DNA of 41,863 nucleotides from Oscillospiraceae bacterium (GTDB lineage Bacteria > Bacillota > Clostridia > Oscillospirales > Ruminococcaceae). Shown here one piece after another: positions 14,787 to 24,036 of this stretch; within the stretch, counting starts at the first letter, position 1, and the number at the start of each line of letters is the position of its first letter. Made by a program: the position numbers and the translations under genes. The stretch covers positions 1-41,863 of the forward strand of contig JAFUNR010000002.1 of the NCBI GenBank assembly GCA_017472965.1, in the 5' to 3' direction. The notes under the pieces were generated by a model, which had not been told where the DNA came from, ran no database searches, and was given only the letters and a program-made list of their open reading frames with translations.

Positions 14787-16337
14787 ATGTCACCATGGAC
14801 CTGGCTTATTGCTGTGGTGGCAGTGCTTGTGGGCGTTGGCATTGGTTTTTTCATCGGTGTTACCTATCGTAAAAAGGTAGCTGAACAGAAGATCGGCTCC
14901 GCTGAGGCGGAAGCCATGAAAATTATCAACGACGCGATCAAGTCTGCCGAACAGAAGCGTAAAGAATCCGCGCTGGAGGCCAAGGACGAGATGTTCCGCA
15001 TCCGTTCCGAAGCCGACAAAGAGATCAAAGACCGCCGGGCTGAGTTGAGCCGTCAGGAGCGCCGTCTGGATCAGAAGGAAGAGAACATTGACCGCAAGAC
15101 CGCCGCGCTGGAGCGCAGCGAGGAGAACCTGAAAAAGCGCGCCGAGCTGTGCGAGGCCCGTCTGGCCGAGATCGAACAGCTGCGCATCCGTGAGGTGGAA
15201 AAGCTGGAGGCCATTGCCGAGCTTACGCAGGCCGATGCCCGCCAGATGCTGCTCAATCAGCTGGACGGCGAACTGACCCACGAAAAAGCCGTGCGCATTG
15301 CCGCTTACGAGGCTCAGACCCGCGAGGATGCCGACAATCTGGCCCGCGAACTGATCGGTCAGGCGCTGGCCCGCTGCGCCGCTGACCACACCGGTGAGGC
15401 CACTGTATCGGTGGTGCCGCTGCCCAACGATGAGATGAAGGGCCGCATCATCGGTCGCGAAGGCCGCAATATCCGTGCGCTGGAGACTGCCACCGGCGTG
15501 GATCTGATCATCGATGATACCCCCGAAGCGATCACCCTTTCCTGCTTTGACCTGTACCGCCGCGAGGTGGCCCGTCAGGCGCTGGAGAAGCTGATCTCCG
15601 ATGGCCGTATCCACCCCGCCCGCATCGAGGAGACGGTGGAGAAGTGCCGCCGTGAGCTGGATGCTTCCATGAAGCGTGAGGGTGAGCGTGTGGTGATGGA
15701 ACTGGGCGTGCACGGTATCCATCCCGACCTGATCAAGCTGCTGGGCCGTCTGCGCTACCGCACCAGCTACGGTCAGAACGTGCTGGAGCACTCCATCGAA
15801 GTGGCTCATCTGTCCGGTATTCTGGCTGCCGAGCTGGGCGTGAACGTCAATCAGGCCCGCCGTGCCGGTCTGCTGCATGATATCGGCAAGAGTATCGACC
15901 GCGATATGGAAGGCACCCATGTTTCCATCGGCGTCGATCTGTGCCGCAAGTACAAAGAGAATCCCGCTGTTATCCACGCTGTGGAGGCGCACCATCTGGA
16001 TGTGGAGCCCAACTCCACGCTGGCTTTCATCGTTATGGCTGCCGACGCCATCAGCGCCAGCCGTCCCGGCGCCCGCCGTGAGAATCTGGAGAGCTATATC
16101 AAACGCCTGGAGCGACTGGAAGAGATCTCCTCCTCCTTTGCCGGTGTCGAGACCTCCTTCGCCATTCAGGCCGGCCGTGAGGTCCGCATTCTGGTCAAGC
16201 CGGATGCTGTATCTGACGATGAGCTGGTCATTCTGGCCCGCCAGATCGTCCAGAAGATCGAGACCGAGCTGGATTACCCCGGTCAGATCAAGGTCAATGT
16301 CATCCGCGAGAACCGCGCGGTCGATTACGCAAAATAA
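14787..16337 (+). CDS. rny: Ribonuclease Y
   Basis: A 516-residue membrane-anchored endoribonuclease that starts mRNA decay in Firmicutes. Residues 6-26 are a single transmembrane helix, 30-190 a highly charged coiled coil, 219-230 the KH-domain core [12 protein letters not shown], and the HD metal-binding pair is H364-D365 in GLLHDIGKS. Length matches the family (about 520). The ATG at 14787 is chosen because AAGGAG is ten bases upstream; an in-frame ATG at 14778 almost touches it and a longer start at 14742 precedes it. It has its own promoter and terminator, and ymdB follows, as in Bacillus. Confidence 0.97.
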   Translation: MSPWTWLIAVVAVLVGVGIGFFIGVTYRKKVAEQKIGSAEAEAMKIINDAIKSAEQKRKESALEAKDEMFRIRSEADKEIKDRRAELSRQERRLDQKEENIDRKTAALERSEENLKKRAELCEARLAEIEQLRIREVEKLEAIAELTQADARQMLLNQLDGELTHEKAVRIAAYEAQTREDADNLARELIGQALARCAADHTGEATVSVVPLPNDEMKGRIIGREGRNIRALETATGVDLIIDDTPEAITLSCFDLYRREVARQALEKLISDGRIHPARIEETVEKCRRELDASMKREGERVVMELGVHGIHPDLIKLLGRLRYRTSYGQNVLEHSIEVAHLSGILAAELGVNVNQARRAGLLHDIGKSIDRDMEGTHVSIGVDLCRKYKENPAVIHAVEAHHLDVEPNSTLAFIVMAADAISASRPGARRENLESYIKRLERLEEISSSFAGVETSFAIQAGREVRILVKPDAVSDDELVILARQIVQKIETELDYPGQIKVNVIRENRAVDYAK

Positions 16338-16345
16338 GTTTCTGT

Positions 16346-16382
16346 GGACCGTGCCGGAATACTCTGGCACGGTCCTTTCTTT
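16346..16382 (+). terminator. Terminator after rny
   Basis: GGACCGTGCC pairs perfectly with GGCACGGTCC across a ten-base loop, followed by TTTCTTT. Confidence 0.9.
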
Positions 16383-16450
16383 GCTGCGCAGCCGAAGCTG
16401 CGGCAGCATTTTCCCCTCCCCAATTCTCTTTTCAAAAATTTTTTAAAAAA

Positions 16451-16480
16451 TTGAAATTTTCCCAAAAAACACTGTAACCT
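16451..16480 (+). promoter_or_regulatory. Possible promoter of the ymdB operon
   Basis: TTGAAA (16451-16456) and TAACCT (16475-16480) with an 18-base spacer in an AT-rich stretch about 90 bases before ymdB. Only the -35 box is convincing. Confidence 0.4.
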
Positions 16481-16568
16481 TTTGATCCTGCCGCGGCACT
16501 AACTGTAAAACATCTGTGCGGCATACGCGCGATGCGGGCAGGAACGATCCTTTCCGGAGGTTTTCTCT

Positions 16569-17351
16569 ATGAATGTACTTTGTATCGGCGATGTTGTGGG
16601 CGATCCCGGCGTGGCCTGTCTGCGCCGCCAACTGCCCGCACTGCGCCGCAAATACGCCGCGGATGCGGTGATCGTCAACGCCGAAAACGCCGATAAAACC
16701 GGCACGGGTCTTGGCCGCAAGCTGGCCGAGGAGCTGCTGCAGGGTGGTTTTGCCGATGCGCTGACCACCGGCAACCATTGCTTCCGTCGGGCAGACGCCT
16801 CGCTTTACGAGGAGTGCCCCACCGTGCTGATGCCAGCCAACTACCCCAGCCTTTCGCCGGATGTGGGCCGCTGCACGCTTGATTTCGGCCGCATACAGCT
16901 GGATATTTTCAATCTGCAGGGCACTGCTTTTCTGGAGCCTCTGGATAACCCCTTCACGGTGCTGGATGCTCTTTTGAAAGAAAGCCGCACAAAATTCCGC
17001 ATTCTGGATTTCCATGCCGAAGCCACCGCCGAGAAAAAAGCCATGGCTTTTTATGCCGATGGACGGCTCTCTGCCGTTTTCGGCACCCACACCCATGTGC
17101 AGACGGCGGATGAACAGATCCTACCCGGCGGCACCGGATACATCACCGATGCCGGCATGACCGGCCCGACGGTTTCGGTGCTGGGTGTGCGGCCGGAGCT
17201 TGCTGTACAGCGCCAGAGCACCCATCTGCCCACCCGTTTTGATGTGGCGGAGGGGCCCTGTGCCCTGGAGGGCGTACTGTTCCGGCTGGATGATGCCAGC
17301 GGCCGCTGTATCGGCGTGGAACGCATCCGCGCCGCGGAGGAAGCACGATGA
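16569..17351 (+). CDS. ymdB: YmdB-family metallophosphoesterase (2',3'-cyclic nucleotide phosphodiesterase)
   Basis: A 260-residue phosphoesterase of the YmdB/DUF64-type family, cytoplasmic, next to rny as in Bacillus. Metal ligands are all visible: D8 in CIGDVVGD, E39 and N40 in VNAEN, N69 and H70 in TTGNH, then FHAEATAEKKAM and GTHTHVQTAD with the last histidines. TTTCCGGAGG lies eight bases before the ATG. In Bacillus YmdB hydrolyses cyclic nucleotide monophosphates and shifts cells between biofilm and motility; the role here is inferred. It overlaps the next gene by four bases (ATGA). Confidence 0.93.
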   Translation: MNVLCIGDVVGDPGVACLRRQLPALRRKYAADAVIVNAENADKTGTGLGRKLAEELLQGGFADALTTGNHCFRRADASLYEECPTVLMPANYPSLSPDVGRCTLDFGRIQLDIFNLQGTAFLEPLDNPFTVLDALLKESRTKFRILDFHAEATAEKKAMAFYADGRLSAVFGTHTHVQTADEQILPGGTGYITDAGMTGPTVSVLGVRPELAVQRQSTHLPTRFDVAEGPCALEGVLFRLDDASGRCIGVERIRAAEEAR

Positions 17352-18967
17352 TGCGCCGTCGCTTTTACCGCGTGCTGTGTCTGCTGCTGGCAGCTTTCTG
17401 TATGCTGGGGCTGAGCGGCTGCTCCGCGGCTGTGCCGGCTGTACCCGCAGACAGCGATCCGGTGCAGGGAATGCCTGTGAACAAACAGCCCGCTTCGCTG
17501 AACGAATATCCTCTGACCCTGCCCTGGTATCGCAACGAGGGCTTCAACCCCTACCTGACCGCCAACTCACTGACGCTGCAGCTGGCCGATTTACTGTTTG
17601 AAAAGCTGGTGGTGCTTGACCCGGCCGGCGAACTGGAATACCGCGCAGTGTGCGCCGCCGCTGTGGAAGGCACCGCCGTGACCCTTACGGTGGACCATTC
17701 CTATCGCTATGCCGACGGCAGCTGCGTCACCGCCGGCGATGTAGCCGCATGTCTGGAGGCCGCACGAAACTCGCAGCTTTACAAAAACCGCTTTTCCCAT
17801 GTGCAGCGTGTCACTGTCCTTGATGAGGCCACCGTCAGCGTGCAGCTGTACGAGCCTGACCATCTGTTCGCATGGCTGCTGGATATCCCGCTGATGCCGG
17901 CGGGTCAGACGGCGGATTCCACCCCGCTTGCCAGCGGACGCTACACCTACAGTGCCGCCCATGATGCACTGGTTCCCAACCCGGTGTGCAGCCTTGCCGC
18001 GCCCTTTGACCGCATTGCCCTGTGGGAGATGACCGGTGCGGATGCACTAGCCAACAGCCTGAACATCGGCGCCATCAGTCTGTATTCCAGCGAGACAGAA
18101 GGTCTTGCCAACGGCATCAACTCCAGCCGGCAGGCCAGCTACTACACCAACACACTGGTGTTTCTGGGCTTTAATTCCATCGCTTACCGCAGCTGGAAAT
18201 ATCTGGACGAGACCGGCGCAGAGCTATGGCACACCGAGGCCACCGGTTCTTCCCCACTGCTGGCGGATGTCCGCGGCCGGCAGGCAGTGGAGCATCTGCT
18301 GGATGTGCCCCTGCTTTTGGAAAAGGTTTACTACAATCAGGGTCACACCGCTACCGGCTTTCTGAATACGGCAGGGCCGGAGGGCGGCAGCGGCACACTG
18401 AGCGCCGTGGCCCAGCCGGAGAAAACTGCCGCGCTGCTGGAACAGATGGGCTATGCCCGCCAGCTGGATGGCTATTACTATAAGAATGACCCCGAAAGCG
18501 GCGAAGCTGCACGGCTTGAACTGCGGCTGCTGGTGTATTCCGGCAGCAGCTACAAACGGTATCTGGCACAGCTGATCGCCGATGCACTGGATACTGCCGG
18601 CATTTTTGTAACGGTCATTGAGTGCGATTCCATGGAAAATTACCAACAAAAGCTCGCTTTGCTTGATTTTGATATGTACATCGGCGAGATAAAGTTGTAT
18701 AATAATATGGATATGAGTGCCTTTTTGCAGGAGAACGGTGCGGCGAATGCCGGCATCACCGTATCCGATGCGCTGGTGCAGACCTATGCCGCCTGGCGTG
18801 CGGGCGAGGTACCGGCGGCGGTGCTGGAGCAGGCGCTTGCGGCCGAAATGCCGTGGGCTCCGCTGCTGTGGCGCAGCGGCACTCTGTATTATGCCAAAGC
18901 TCTGGAAGGCTTTACTCCCTCGGCAAGCTCTGTCTTTTACGGGATGGAGCAGCTGCGGCTGAGCTGA
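17348..18967 (+). CDS. ABC transporter substrate-binding lipoprotein, oligopeptide (SBP family 5) type
   Basis: A 539-residue exported lipoprotein. An Arg-rich start and hydrophobic helix lead to the lipobox LSGC with Cys25. The mature part has the SBP-5 layout: LADLLFEKLVVLDPAGELEY near residue 77, a DGSCVTAGDVAACLEAAR stretch like the usual D-G-x-x-x-T-A-x-D-V motif, and a C-terminal SSVFYGMEQLRL. No permease or ATPase genes adjoin it, so it may serve a transporter encoded elsewhere or act as a solute receptor. The ATG overlaps the ymdB stop and GGAGG lies nine bases before it, so it is coupled to ymdB. Confidence 0.82.
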   Translation: MMRRRFYRVLCLLLAAFCMLGLSGCSAAVPAVPADSDPVQGMPVNKQPASLNEYPLTLPWYRNEGFNPYLTANSLTLQLADLLFEKLVVLDPAGELEYRAVCAAAVEGTAVTLTVDHSYRYADGSCVTAGDVAACLEAARNSQLYKNRFSHVQRVTVLDEATVSVQLYEPDHLFAWLLDIPLMPAGQTADSTPLASGRYTYSAAHDALVPNPVCSLAAPFDRIALWEMTGADALANSLNIGAISLYSSETEGLANGINSSRQASYYTNTLVFLGFNSIAYRSWKYLDETGAELWHTEATGSSPLLADVRGRQAVEHLLDVPLLLEKVYYNQGHTATGFLNTAGPEGGSGTLSAVAQPEKTAALLEQMGYARQLDGYYYKNDPESGEAARLELRLLVYSGSSYKRYLAQLIADALDTAGIFVTVIECDSMENYQQKLALLDFDMYIGEIKLYNNMDMSAFLQENGAANAGITVSDALVQTYAAWRAGEVPAAVLEQALAAEMPWAPLLWRSGTLYYAKALEGFTPSASSVFYGMEQLRLS

Positions 18968-19054
18968 GCCTTTTTCCCCCGGCTGCGGATGCAGCCATCC
19001 ATATCCGGCAGCGGCATGGCTGCCACCCATCATTCGAAGGGAGTGTGACTCGTT

Positions 19055-19402
19055 TTGATCAAACTGCAAAACCCGCTGGGCAAAATCTACCTTACCGGCA
19101 ATTTCTTTGCGGAGCTGGTGAGCAATGCGGCACAGAACTGCTACGGCGTCGCCGATATGGCCCCCTGCGGCCCTGCTGATCTGGCCCGCAGCCTGCTGCC
19201 CGACATCGCCCCCGAAAAGGGCGTGCGTGTCATCCGCGAGAACGGCGAGCTGTGCATTGAACTGCACATCAAAGTGACCTACGGCGTCAACATCGGCGCC
19301 ATTGTAAGAAGCATCATCCACAAGGTGAAGTATGCCGTGGAGGATGCCACCGGTCTGCAGGTGCAGCGCATCTCGGTATCGGTCGATGATATTGTGTATT
19401 GA
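19055..19402 (+). CDS. Asp23/Gls24 family protein
   Basis: A 115-residue cytoplasmic protein with the Asp23/Gls24 signature: IYLTGNFFAELVSNAAQNCYG at the start and ELHIKVTYGVNIGAIVRSI in the second half. The start is TTG with AAGGGAG about twelve bases upstream. The gene lies 18 bases before the FakA-like gene, the conserved pairing in Firmicutes (yloU-yloV in Bacillus). Family members are membrane-associated through partners and linked to cell-envelope stress; a specific role for this copy is not known. Confidence 0.88.
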   Translation: MIKLQNPLGKIYLTGNFFAELVSNAAQNCYGVADMAPCGPADLARSLLPDIAPEKGVRVIRENGELCIELHIKVTYGVNIGAIVRSIIHKVKYAVEDATGLQVQRISVSVDDIVY

Positions 19403-19420
19403 TGAGGAGAAATCTGAACT

Positions 19421-21103
19421 ATGATCAAGGGATCCCTGCTTCGTGATGCCATCATCTCGGCATCCAACAACCTGCAGAACCAGAAGCTCAGTGTGGACGA
19501 ACTGAATGTTTTCCCCGTTCCCGATGGCGATACCGGCACCAACATGGGCATGACCATTGCCGCTGCCAGCCGCGAGCTGGAAAAGCTGCCCGATGACTGC
19601 ACCGTGTCCGCAGCCGCCCAGACTGCTGCTTCCGCCATGCTGCGCGGTGCGCGCGGCAACTCCGGTGTGATCACCAGCCTGCTGTTCCGCGGCTTTGCCA
19701 AGGCGCTGAAGGAAAAGACCGAGGCCGACTGTGCCGATATCACCGCTGCATTTCAGGGCGGTGTTGCCGCCGCTTACAAGGCCGTGATGAAGCCCACCGA
19801 GGGCACCATTCTGACGGTTGCCCGCGTAGCCAGCGAAAAGGCCGCCGAATACACCGGTGACGATATGCTGGCGCTGTGGGATATCATCCTCGCCGCCGCC
19901 AAGGATGCGCTGGCTCACACCCCCGATCAGCTGCCCGTGCTGAAGAAGGCCGGCGTTGTGGATGCAGGCGGTCAGGGCTTCTGTGTCATTCTGGACGGTA
20001 TGTACAGCGTGATCGCCGGCAACGGTATCATTCCCTGCGAGGATGCCCCCGCACCCAAGAAAAAGAGCACCGCCAATGTGGGCAAGGGCGTTTACGCCGC
20101 CGAGCTGAACCCCGACATCACCAACGGCTACTGCACCGAATTCATCGTCAACAAGGAAAAGAACTGCCCCAGCGCCGAGAAGCTTCGCGCTTTCCTGGAG
20201 AGCGTGGGCGACAGCGTTGTGGTCGTGGACGACGATGAGATCATCAAGGCGCATGTGCACACCGAGGATCCCGGCAAGGTGCTGAGCCATGCATTGGGCT
20301 ACGGCTACCTGACCAACATGAAGATCGAGAATATGCACGAGCAGTATGCTGCCCGTCAGGCAGAGGCCAAGGGTCTGGAAAAGCAGGCCGAGGCCGAGGC
20401 TGCGCCCGCTTCCGAATTCCCCTATGCCGCTGTGGATGAGAACCGCGCCTACGGCTTTGTCAGCGTTGCCGCAGGCGAAGGTCTGCGCAGCCTGTTTATG
20501 GATCTGGGCGTGGATGCCGTGGTCAGCGGCGGCCAGACCATGAACCCCTCCACCGACAGCATCGTTACCGCCGCCCAGAGCGTACCTGCCAAGACGGTTT
20601 TCGTGCTGCCCAACAACAAAAACATCATCATGGCCGCCGAGCAGGCTGCCAAGATCGCCGACCGCAAGATCGTGGTACTGCCCACCCGCACCGTGCCGCA
20701 GGGCATCACCGCTATGCTGAACTTTGATCCGGATGCCGGCATCGAGGATAACCAGATGGCCATGATGGATGCCGCAGGCGCCGTTTCCACCGGGCAGATC
20801 ACCTTTGCCGCCCGCAACAGCGATTACGACGGCCACAAAATCAAAAAAGGCGAGCTTCTGGCGCTGGAAAACGGCAAGCTCTCCTTCACCGACAAGGATC
20901 TGACTCATGCTGTGATCAAGCTGACCCGCAACATGGTCAACAAGAACAGCGGCTTTGTCACCGTGATCAGCGGTGAAGAGGTCAGCACCGAGGATGCCGA
21001 GGCCGTGTGCGAGGCGCTGCGCGCCAAGCTGGGCAGCAGCATCGAGGTCACCCATGTGGAAGGTGGACAGCCGGTCTACTACTACATGATCTCCGTCGAA
21101 TAA
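19421..21103 (+). CDS. fakA: DAK2 domain fatty acid kinase catalytic subunit (YloV/FakA)
   Basis: A 560-residue protein. The N-terminal DAK2/DhaL domain (about residues 5-200) contains the ATP/Mg signature NVFPVPDGDTGTNM (D35, D37) and RGARGNSGVITSLLFRG. A middle domain includes FIVNKEKNCPSAEKL and a C-terminal DegV-like part includes SGGQTMNPSTDSI and VVLPTRTVPQGI. This is the usual FakA/YloV architecture and length. FakA phosphorylates fatty acids delivered by a FakB (DegV) protein so that host or medium lipids can enter phospholipids; no fakB gene lies in the window. GAGGAG stands eight bases before the ATG. Confidence 0.93.
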   Translation: MIKGSLLRDAIISASNNLQNQKLSVDELNVFPVPDGDTGTNMGMTIAAASRELEKLPDDCTVSAAAQTAASAMLRGARGNSGVITSLLFRGFAKALKEKTEADCADITAAFQGGVAAAYKAVMKPTEGTILTVARVASEKAAEYTGDDMLALWDIILAAAKDALAHTPDQLPVLKKAGVVDAGGQGFCVILDGMYSVIAGNGIIPCEDAPAPKKKSTANVGKGVYAAELNPDITNGYCTEFIVNKEKNCPSAEKLRAFLESVGDSVVVVDDDEIIKAHVHTEDPGKVLSHALGYGYLTNMKIENMHEQYAARQAEAKGLEKQAEAEAAPASEFPYAAVDENRAYGFVSVAAGEGLRSLFMDLGVDAVVSGGQTMNPSTDSIVTAAQSVPAKTVFVLPNNKNIIMAAEQAAKIADRKIVVLPTRTVPQGITAMLNFDPDAGIEDNQMAMMDAAGAVSTGQITFAARNSDYDGHKIKKGELLALENGKLSFTDKDLTHAVIKLTRNMVNKNSGFVTVISGEEVSTEDAEAVCEALRAKLGSSIEVTHVEGGQPVYYYMISVE

Positions 21104-21107
21104 AAAC

Positions 21108-21137
21108 AGGGGCTGCTGCAGACCCGCGGCAGCCCCA
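21108..21137 (+). terminator. Hairpin after fakA
   Basis: GGGGCTGC pairs with GCAGCCCC around a loop, directly after the stop, but with AAAG rather than a T-run after it, so it may stabilise the message rather than end it. Confidence 0.5.
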
Positions 21138-21190
21138 AAGCATATCCGGACATTCTGCAAATGTCCGGCAGACAGAAAGGATATACAGCC

Positions 21191-22234
21191 ATGCGTGAAG
21201 CACTTGTCGGAAGCATTCTGAAAAAGTACCGCCTGCAGAAGGGCATCACCGAGGATGAGCTTGCCCAGCTGCTGGGCATCTGGAACCGCTATGTCCCCCT
21301 GTGGGAGGAAGGTCTTGCGCTGCCGGATGCCCACCTGCTGCCGCTGCTGGTAGAGATCCTGCGCATTCCCGCCCCCGAATCGGAGGAGGTGCTGCAGCCC
21401 AAGCCCGTGCTGAACTTCGACCGGGAAGAGCTGGTCATCCCCGGGCTGGAAAAGGAATACACCCTGCTGCATCTTTCCGATAACCATGCCATCATGGTGG
21501 ATTACAACGACACGCTGGAGCGCATCCGTTACGAGGAGCGGCGCATTTCCGCCGATTTTTACGAGGACGGCGTGATGATCAATGACCGTCTGGAAGCCTG
21601 CTGGGATTACATCGCTGAAAACAAAGATGCACTGGACGGCGTGCTTTTCACCGGTGATGTCATCGATTGCCCCTTTGAGCCGATGATCGACTATCTGATC
21701 GAAAAGCTGCAGGCTCTGCCCGTGCCGTATATGTACACGCTGGGCAACCACGACTGGCAGCATTTTGATGAGCATGACGGCATGGCCAACCGTGCACGGC
21801 TGCCCCGCTTCGCCCCCATCACCGGCGGCGATCCGGATATCCATGTCAAGCACATCGGCGAGCTGACGCTCATCGGCCTGAACAACACGCTGGATTGCTA
21901 CCCCGAGGGCGTGGCCGACCGGCTGGAACAGCTGCTGAAAACCGAAAAGAATGTGCTGATCCTGCAGCACGGGCCGTTCTGTTCCCCCACCCTGACCCCC
22001 GCCAATAAGCTGTGGTGGATGGGCAGCGACATCACCATCGGCGCCGCGGGCGACGAGCGCCACGACAACCGCCGTGTGCTGGAGATGATCACCGCGCCGG
22101 ATTCCCCTGTCAAGGCCGTCATCGTCGGCCACATCCACTTCCACCACCGGGATCTGCTGAACGGTCGTGTGCCCCAGTTTTCCGTCCAGCACGGCGCCCA
22201 CGGCGGCGGCACGCTGTACCATATCCACGGCTGA
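21191..22234 (+). CDS. HTH domain fused to a calcineurin-like metallophosphoesterase
   Basis: A 347-residue protein. Residues about 5-55 form an XRE-like helix-turn-helix (SILKKYRLQKGITEDELAQL, then LGIWNRYVPLWEEG). From about 95 on there is a complete metallophosphoesterase: LSDNH, TGDVID, GNHDW, LQHGPF and GHIHFHH supply the usual Asp, His and Asn metal ligands. AGAAAGGA lies ten bases before the ATG at 21191; an upstream in-frame start at 21161 has no better site. The combination suggests a DNA-binding or protein-binding module tethered to a phosphodiesterase; substrate unknown. Confidence 0.85.
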   Translation: MREALVGSILKKYRLQKGITEDELAQLLGIWNRYVPLWEEGLALPDAHLLPLLVEILRIPAPESEEVLQPKPVLNFDREELVIPGLEKEYTLLHLSDNHAIMVDYNDTLERIRYEERRISADFYEDGVMINDRLEACWDYIAENKDALDGVLFTGDVIDCPFEPMIDYLIEKLQALPVPYMYTLGNHDWQHFDEHDGMANRARLPRFAPITGGDPDIHVKHIGELTLIGLNNTLDCYPEGVADRLEQLLKTEKNVLILQHGPFCSPTLTPANKLWWMGSDITIGAAGDERHDNRRVLEMITAPDSPVKAVIVGHIHFHHRDLLNGRVPQFSVQHGAHGGGTLYHIHG

Positions 22235-22247
22235 TCGCCTTATCTGC

Positions 22248-22294
22248 AAAAAAACAGCTCCGGCCTTCAAACGAAACGGCCGGAGCTGTTTTTT
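22248..22294. terminator. Bidirectional terminator between convergent genes
   Basis: AAAAAACAGCTCCGGCC and GGCCGGAGCTGTTTTTT are perfect inverted repeats around a twelve-base loop, serving the phosphoesterase gene on the plus strand and the gene at 22293 on the minus strand. Confidence 0.92.
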
Positions 22295-23969
22295 ATGCTT
22301 TTTCGATCTCGATGTGCACCGTCAGCGCATTGCTGCCCACGGCGGCAAAGGCACGGTAATGGCCGCTGCGGTTGGCAGCCATACGCCCGGTATCGGTGAG
22401 TACAGCGTTTTCTGCCGTATAGCGGCACCGCCAGCCGCGGTAGGCAACCGTCAGGACATCCGGTGTCCATACGATATCCGGATGCACCTCGCCGTCAAAG
22501 GCAAAGGCAGGCAGAGCCAGTGCCAGCGGACCCTTGCCCTTCAACTGTACGGTCACACCGCTTTTCTCCACCGTATAACGCTCCTCCACCGTCTGTCCAT
22601 CGGCAAAACGGCAGCGCAGCACGGCGCAGGCGGTATCTGCGGCGGGATCGGCCCGCAGCTCTTCCACTGTGTATACCGCATCCCCTGCGGCAGCGAAATG
22701 CCAGCCCCCTGCCGTTTTCACGCCGCTGCAGACGGAAAGCGGCACGGCATCCGCCACATCGGTTTTGTAATTGCCGTTTACCGTGCAGGGCAGCGACAGG
22801 CACAGCGGCGAGGGCGCCCCCTTTTTGTGTACGCGGCCAAGACCGCTGCGGTCGTAGTGGAAATCCGCATCGGTATCCCATTCCAGCGTGTAGCCGCCGG
22901 CATGGGCAAAGACCTTGTGGAAAAACCGGCTGGTCTGCCAGACACAGGCGCTTTCTGCCGGCGGGGTCACCCCTGCGCCGGCGGTCTCATCGCACAGCAG
23001 GCAGGCCACATACAAAAAGGATGCGGTGGTGATCATGTATTTGTCAAAATAGGCGTAGTCCTCGCAGCCGTAGCCGGTTTCGGTGGCAAAGCGGTTTTTG
23101 ACATGGCGCACAGGGCGCTCATCCAGACCGGCCTCCAGATGGGTGAGAGCGCGGTCGACACGGCTTTTATACAGCGCGGCGCCGGCGGCATCGCCCCGGG
23201 CGGCGCAGCGGGCGGCAGCATATTCAAACACAATGCAGAGCCACGCCTCGTTGTGCCAGAACTGGGCGCTGCGCCCGCCGTAAGGGATCTCGCCGGAGAC
23301 CGACTGCATCCGCAGATCGCAGGGGATGCTTTTTTCCAGACACTCCTCCAGCGCGGCGGCGTATTTGCCCCGGTAGCCGAAATGCAGCAGCGCGGCAAAA
23401 AGGGCGCGGGGCACCAGATCGTACACCATGGGGTTGCCGGTCTCGTGATACATTCCGTTTTCATCCAGCCACTGCAGCTGGGTGGCGATCTGGGTATCAA
23501 TGCCGGCAGCATTTTCGCCCAGACCGATGCGGTTGCGCACAAATTCACTCACCGCGGAAAAACAGGCCCAGTTGTAGCATTCCTGCTCCGGATGGCTTGC
23601 CCAGACACTGTAGGTTTTTTCCGGCTCCACCTGCGCAAGCCCCGCCTTCCACTGTGCCAGCCTTTCGGGAGAAACAGCTGCGTGCTCCTCCAGCGCCAGC
23701 AGACAGGTGACGATCTCCCGCACGGTGAAATCATTGGCCGCTTTGACATGAGGCATGGTCGCACAGCAGAAATCCATCATATTCAGAAAACGCGGCAAAA
23801 GCTCTGTGCGGCGGCCATGGGCGATGAGCACGCCGATGTTGGCAGTCAGGCGGGCAAAGCCGTGCTCGGTCAGGCCCTCCCGCTGCACACGGTCAAAATA
23901 CCCGTCGATCATTTCAAGCGAGTAGGCGGCCAGCGCCTTTTCCATCAGGCGAAGATAGCGTTCCTTCAT
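22293..23969 (-). CDS. Unknown protein, possibly an alpha/alpha-barrel carbohydrate-active enzyme
   Basis: A 558-residue soluble protein with no signal peptide. The first 380 residues are rich in helices with regularly spaced aromatic/acidic motifs (SVWASHPEQECYNWACF, ENGMYHETGNPMVYDLVPRA, SGEIPYGGRSAQFWHNEAW, TGYGCEDYAYFDKYM), reminiscent of (alpha/alpha) toroid lyases or glucuronidases; the last 170 residues are beta-rich. Conserved-looking His, Tyr and Asp residues in these motifs would fit a catalytic cleft. The family was not identified. It lies downstream of two GH106-like genes on the same strand, supporting a role in glycan breakdown in the cytoplasm. GAGGAAAC precedes the ATG. Confidence 0.6.
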   Translation of the reverse strand: MKERYLRLMEKALAAYSLEMIDGYFDRVQREGLTEHGFARLTANIGVLIAHGRRTELLPRFLNMMDFCCATMPHVKAANDFTVREIVTCLLALEEHAAVSPERLAQWKAGLAQVEPEKTYSVWASHPEQECYNWACFSAVSEFVRNRIGLGENAAGIDTQIATQLQWLDENGMYHETGNPMVYDLVPRALFAALLHFGYRGKYAAALEECLEKSIPCDLRMQSVSGEIPYGGRSAQFWHNEAWLCIVFEYAAARCAARGDAAGAALYKSRVDRALTHLEAGLDERPVRHVKNRFATETGYGCEDYAYFDKYMITTASFLYVACLLCDETAGAGVTPPAESACVWQTSRFFHKVFAHAGGYTLEWDTDADFHYDRSGLGRVHKKGAPSPLCLSLPCTVNGNYKTDVADAVPLSVCSGVKTAGGWHFAAAGDAVYTVEELRADPAADTACAVLRCRFADGQTVEERYTVEKSGVTVQLKGKGPLALALPAFAFDGEVHPDIVWTPDVLTVAYRGWRCRYTAENAVLTDTGRMAANRSGHYRAFAAVGSNALTVHIEIEKA

Positions 23970-23991
23970 ACCAGTTTCCTCTTTTCAGCGC

Positions 23992-24028
23992 AAAGGAGCT
24001 GCAGCCGCAGGGCCGCAGCTCCTTTTTT
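23992..24028. terminator. Terminator between glycosidase genes
   Basis: AAAGGAGCTGC and GCAGCTCCTTT pair around a GC-rich loop; it ends the gene at 24037 on the minus strand and separates it from the gene at 22293. Confidence 0.85.
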
Positions 24029-24036
24029 ATGATGCA

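Noticed and set aside
14790-16409. A 539-codon minus-strand frame opposite rny
   Set aside because: RNase Y on the plus strand is certain, and this frame crosses its terminator.
18224-22270. A minus-strand open frame of about 1,350 codons opposite the lipoprotein, Asp23, FakA and phosphoesterase genes
   Set aside because: Antisense shadow crossing four genuine genes and their intergenic regions; no ribosome binding site and no recognisable domain.
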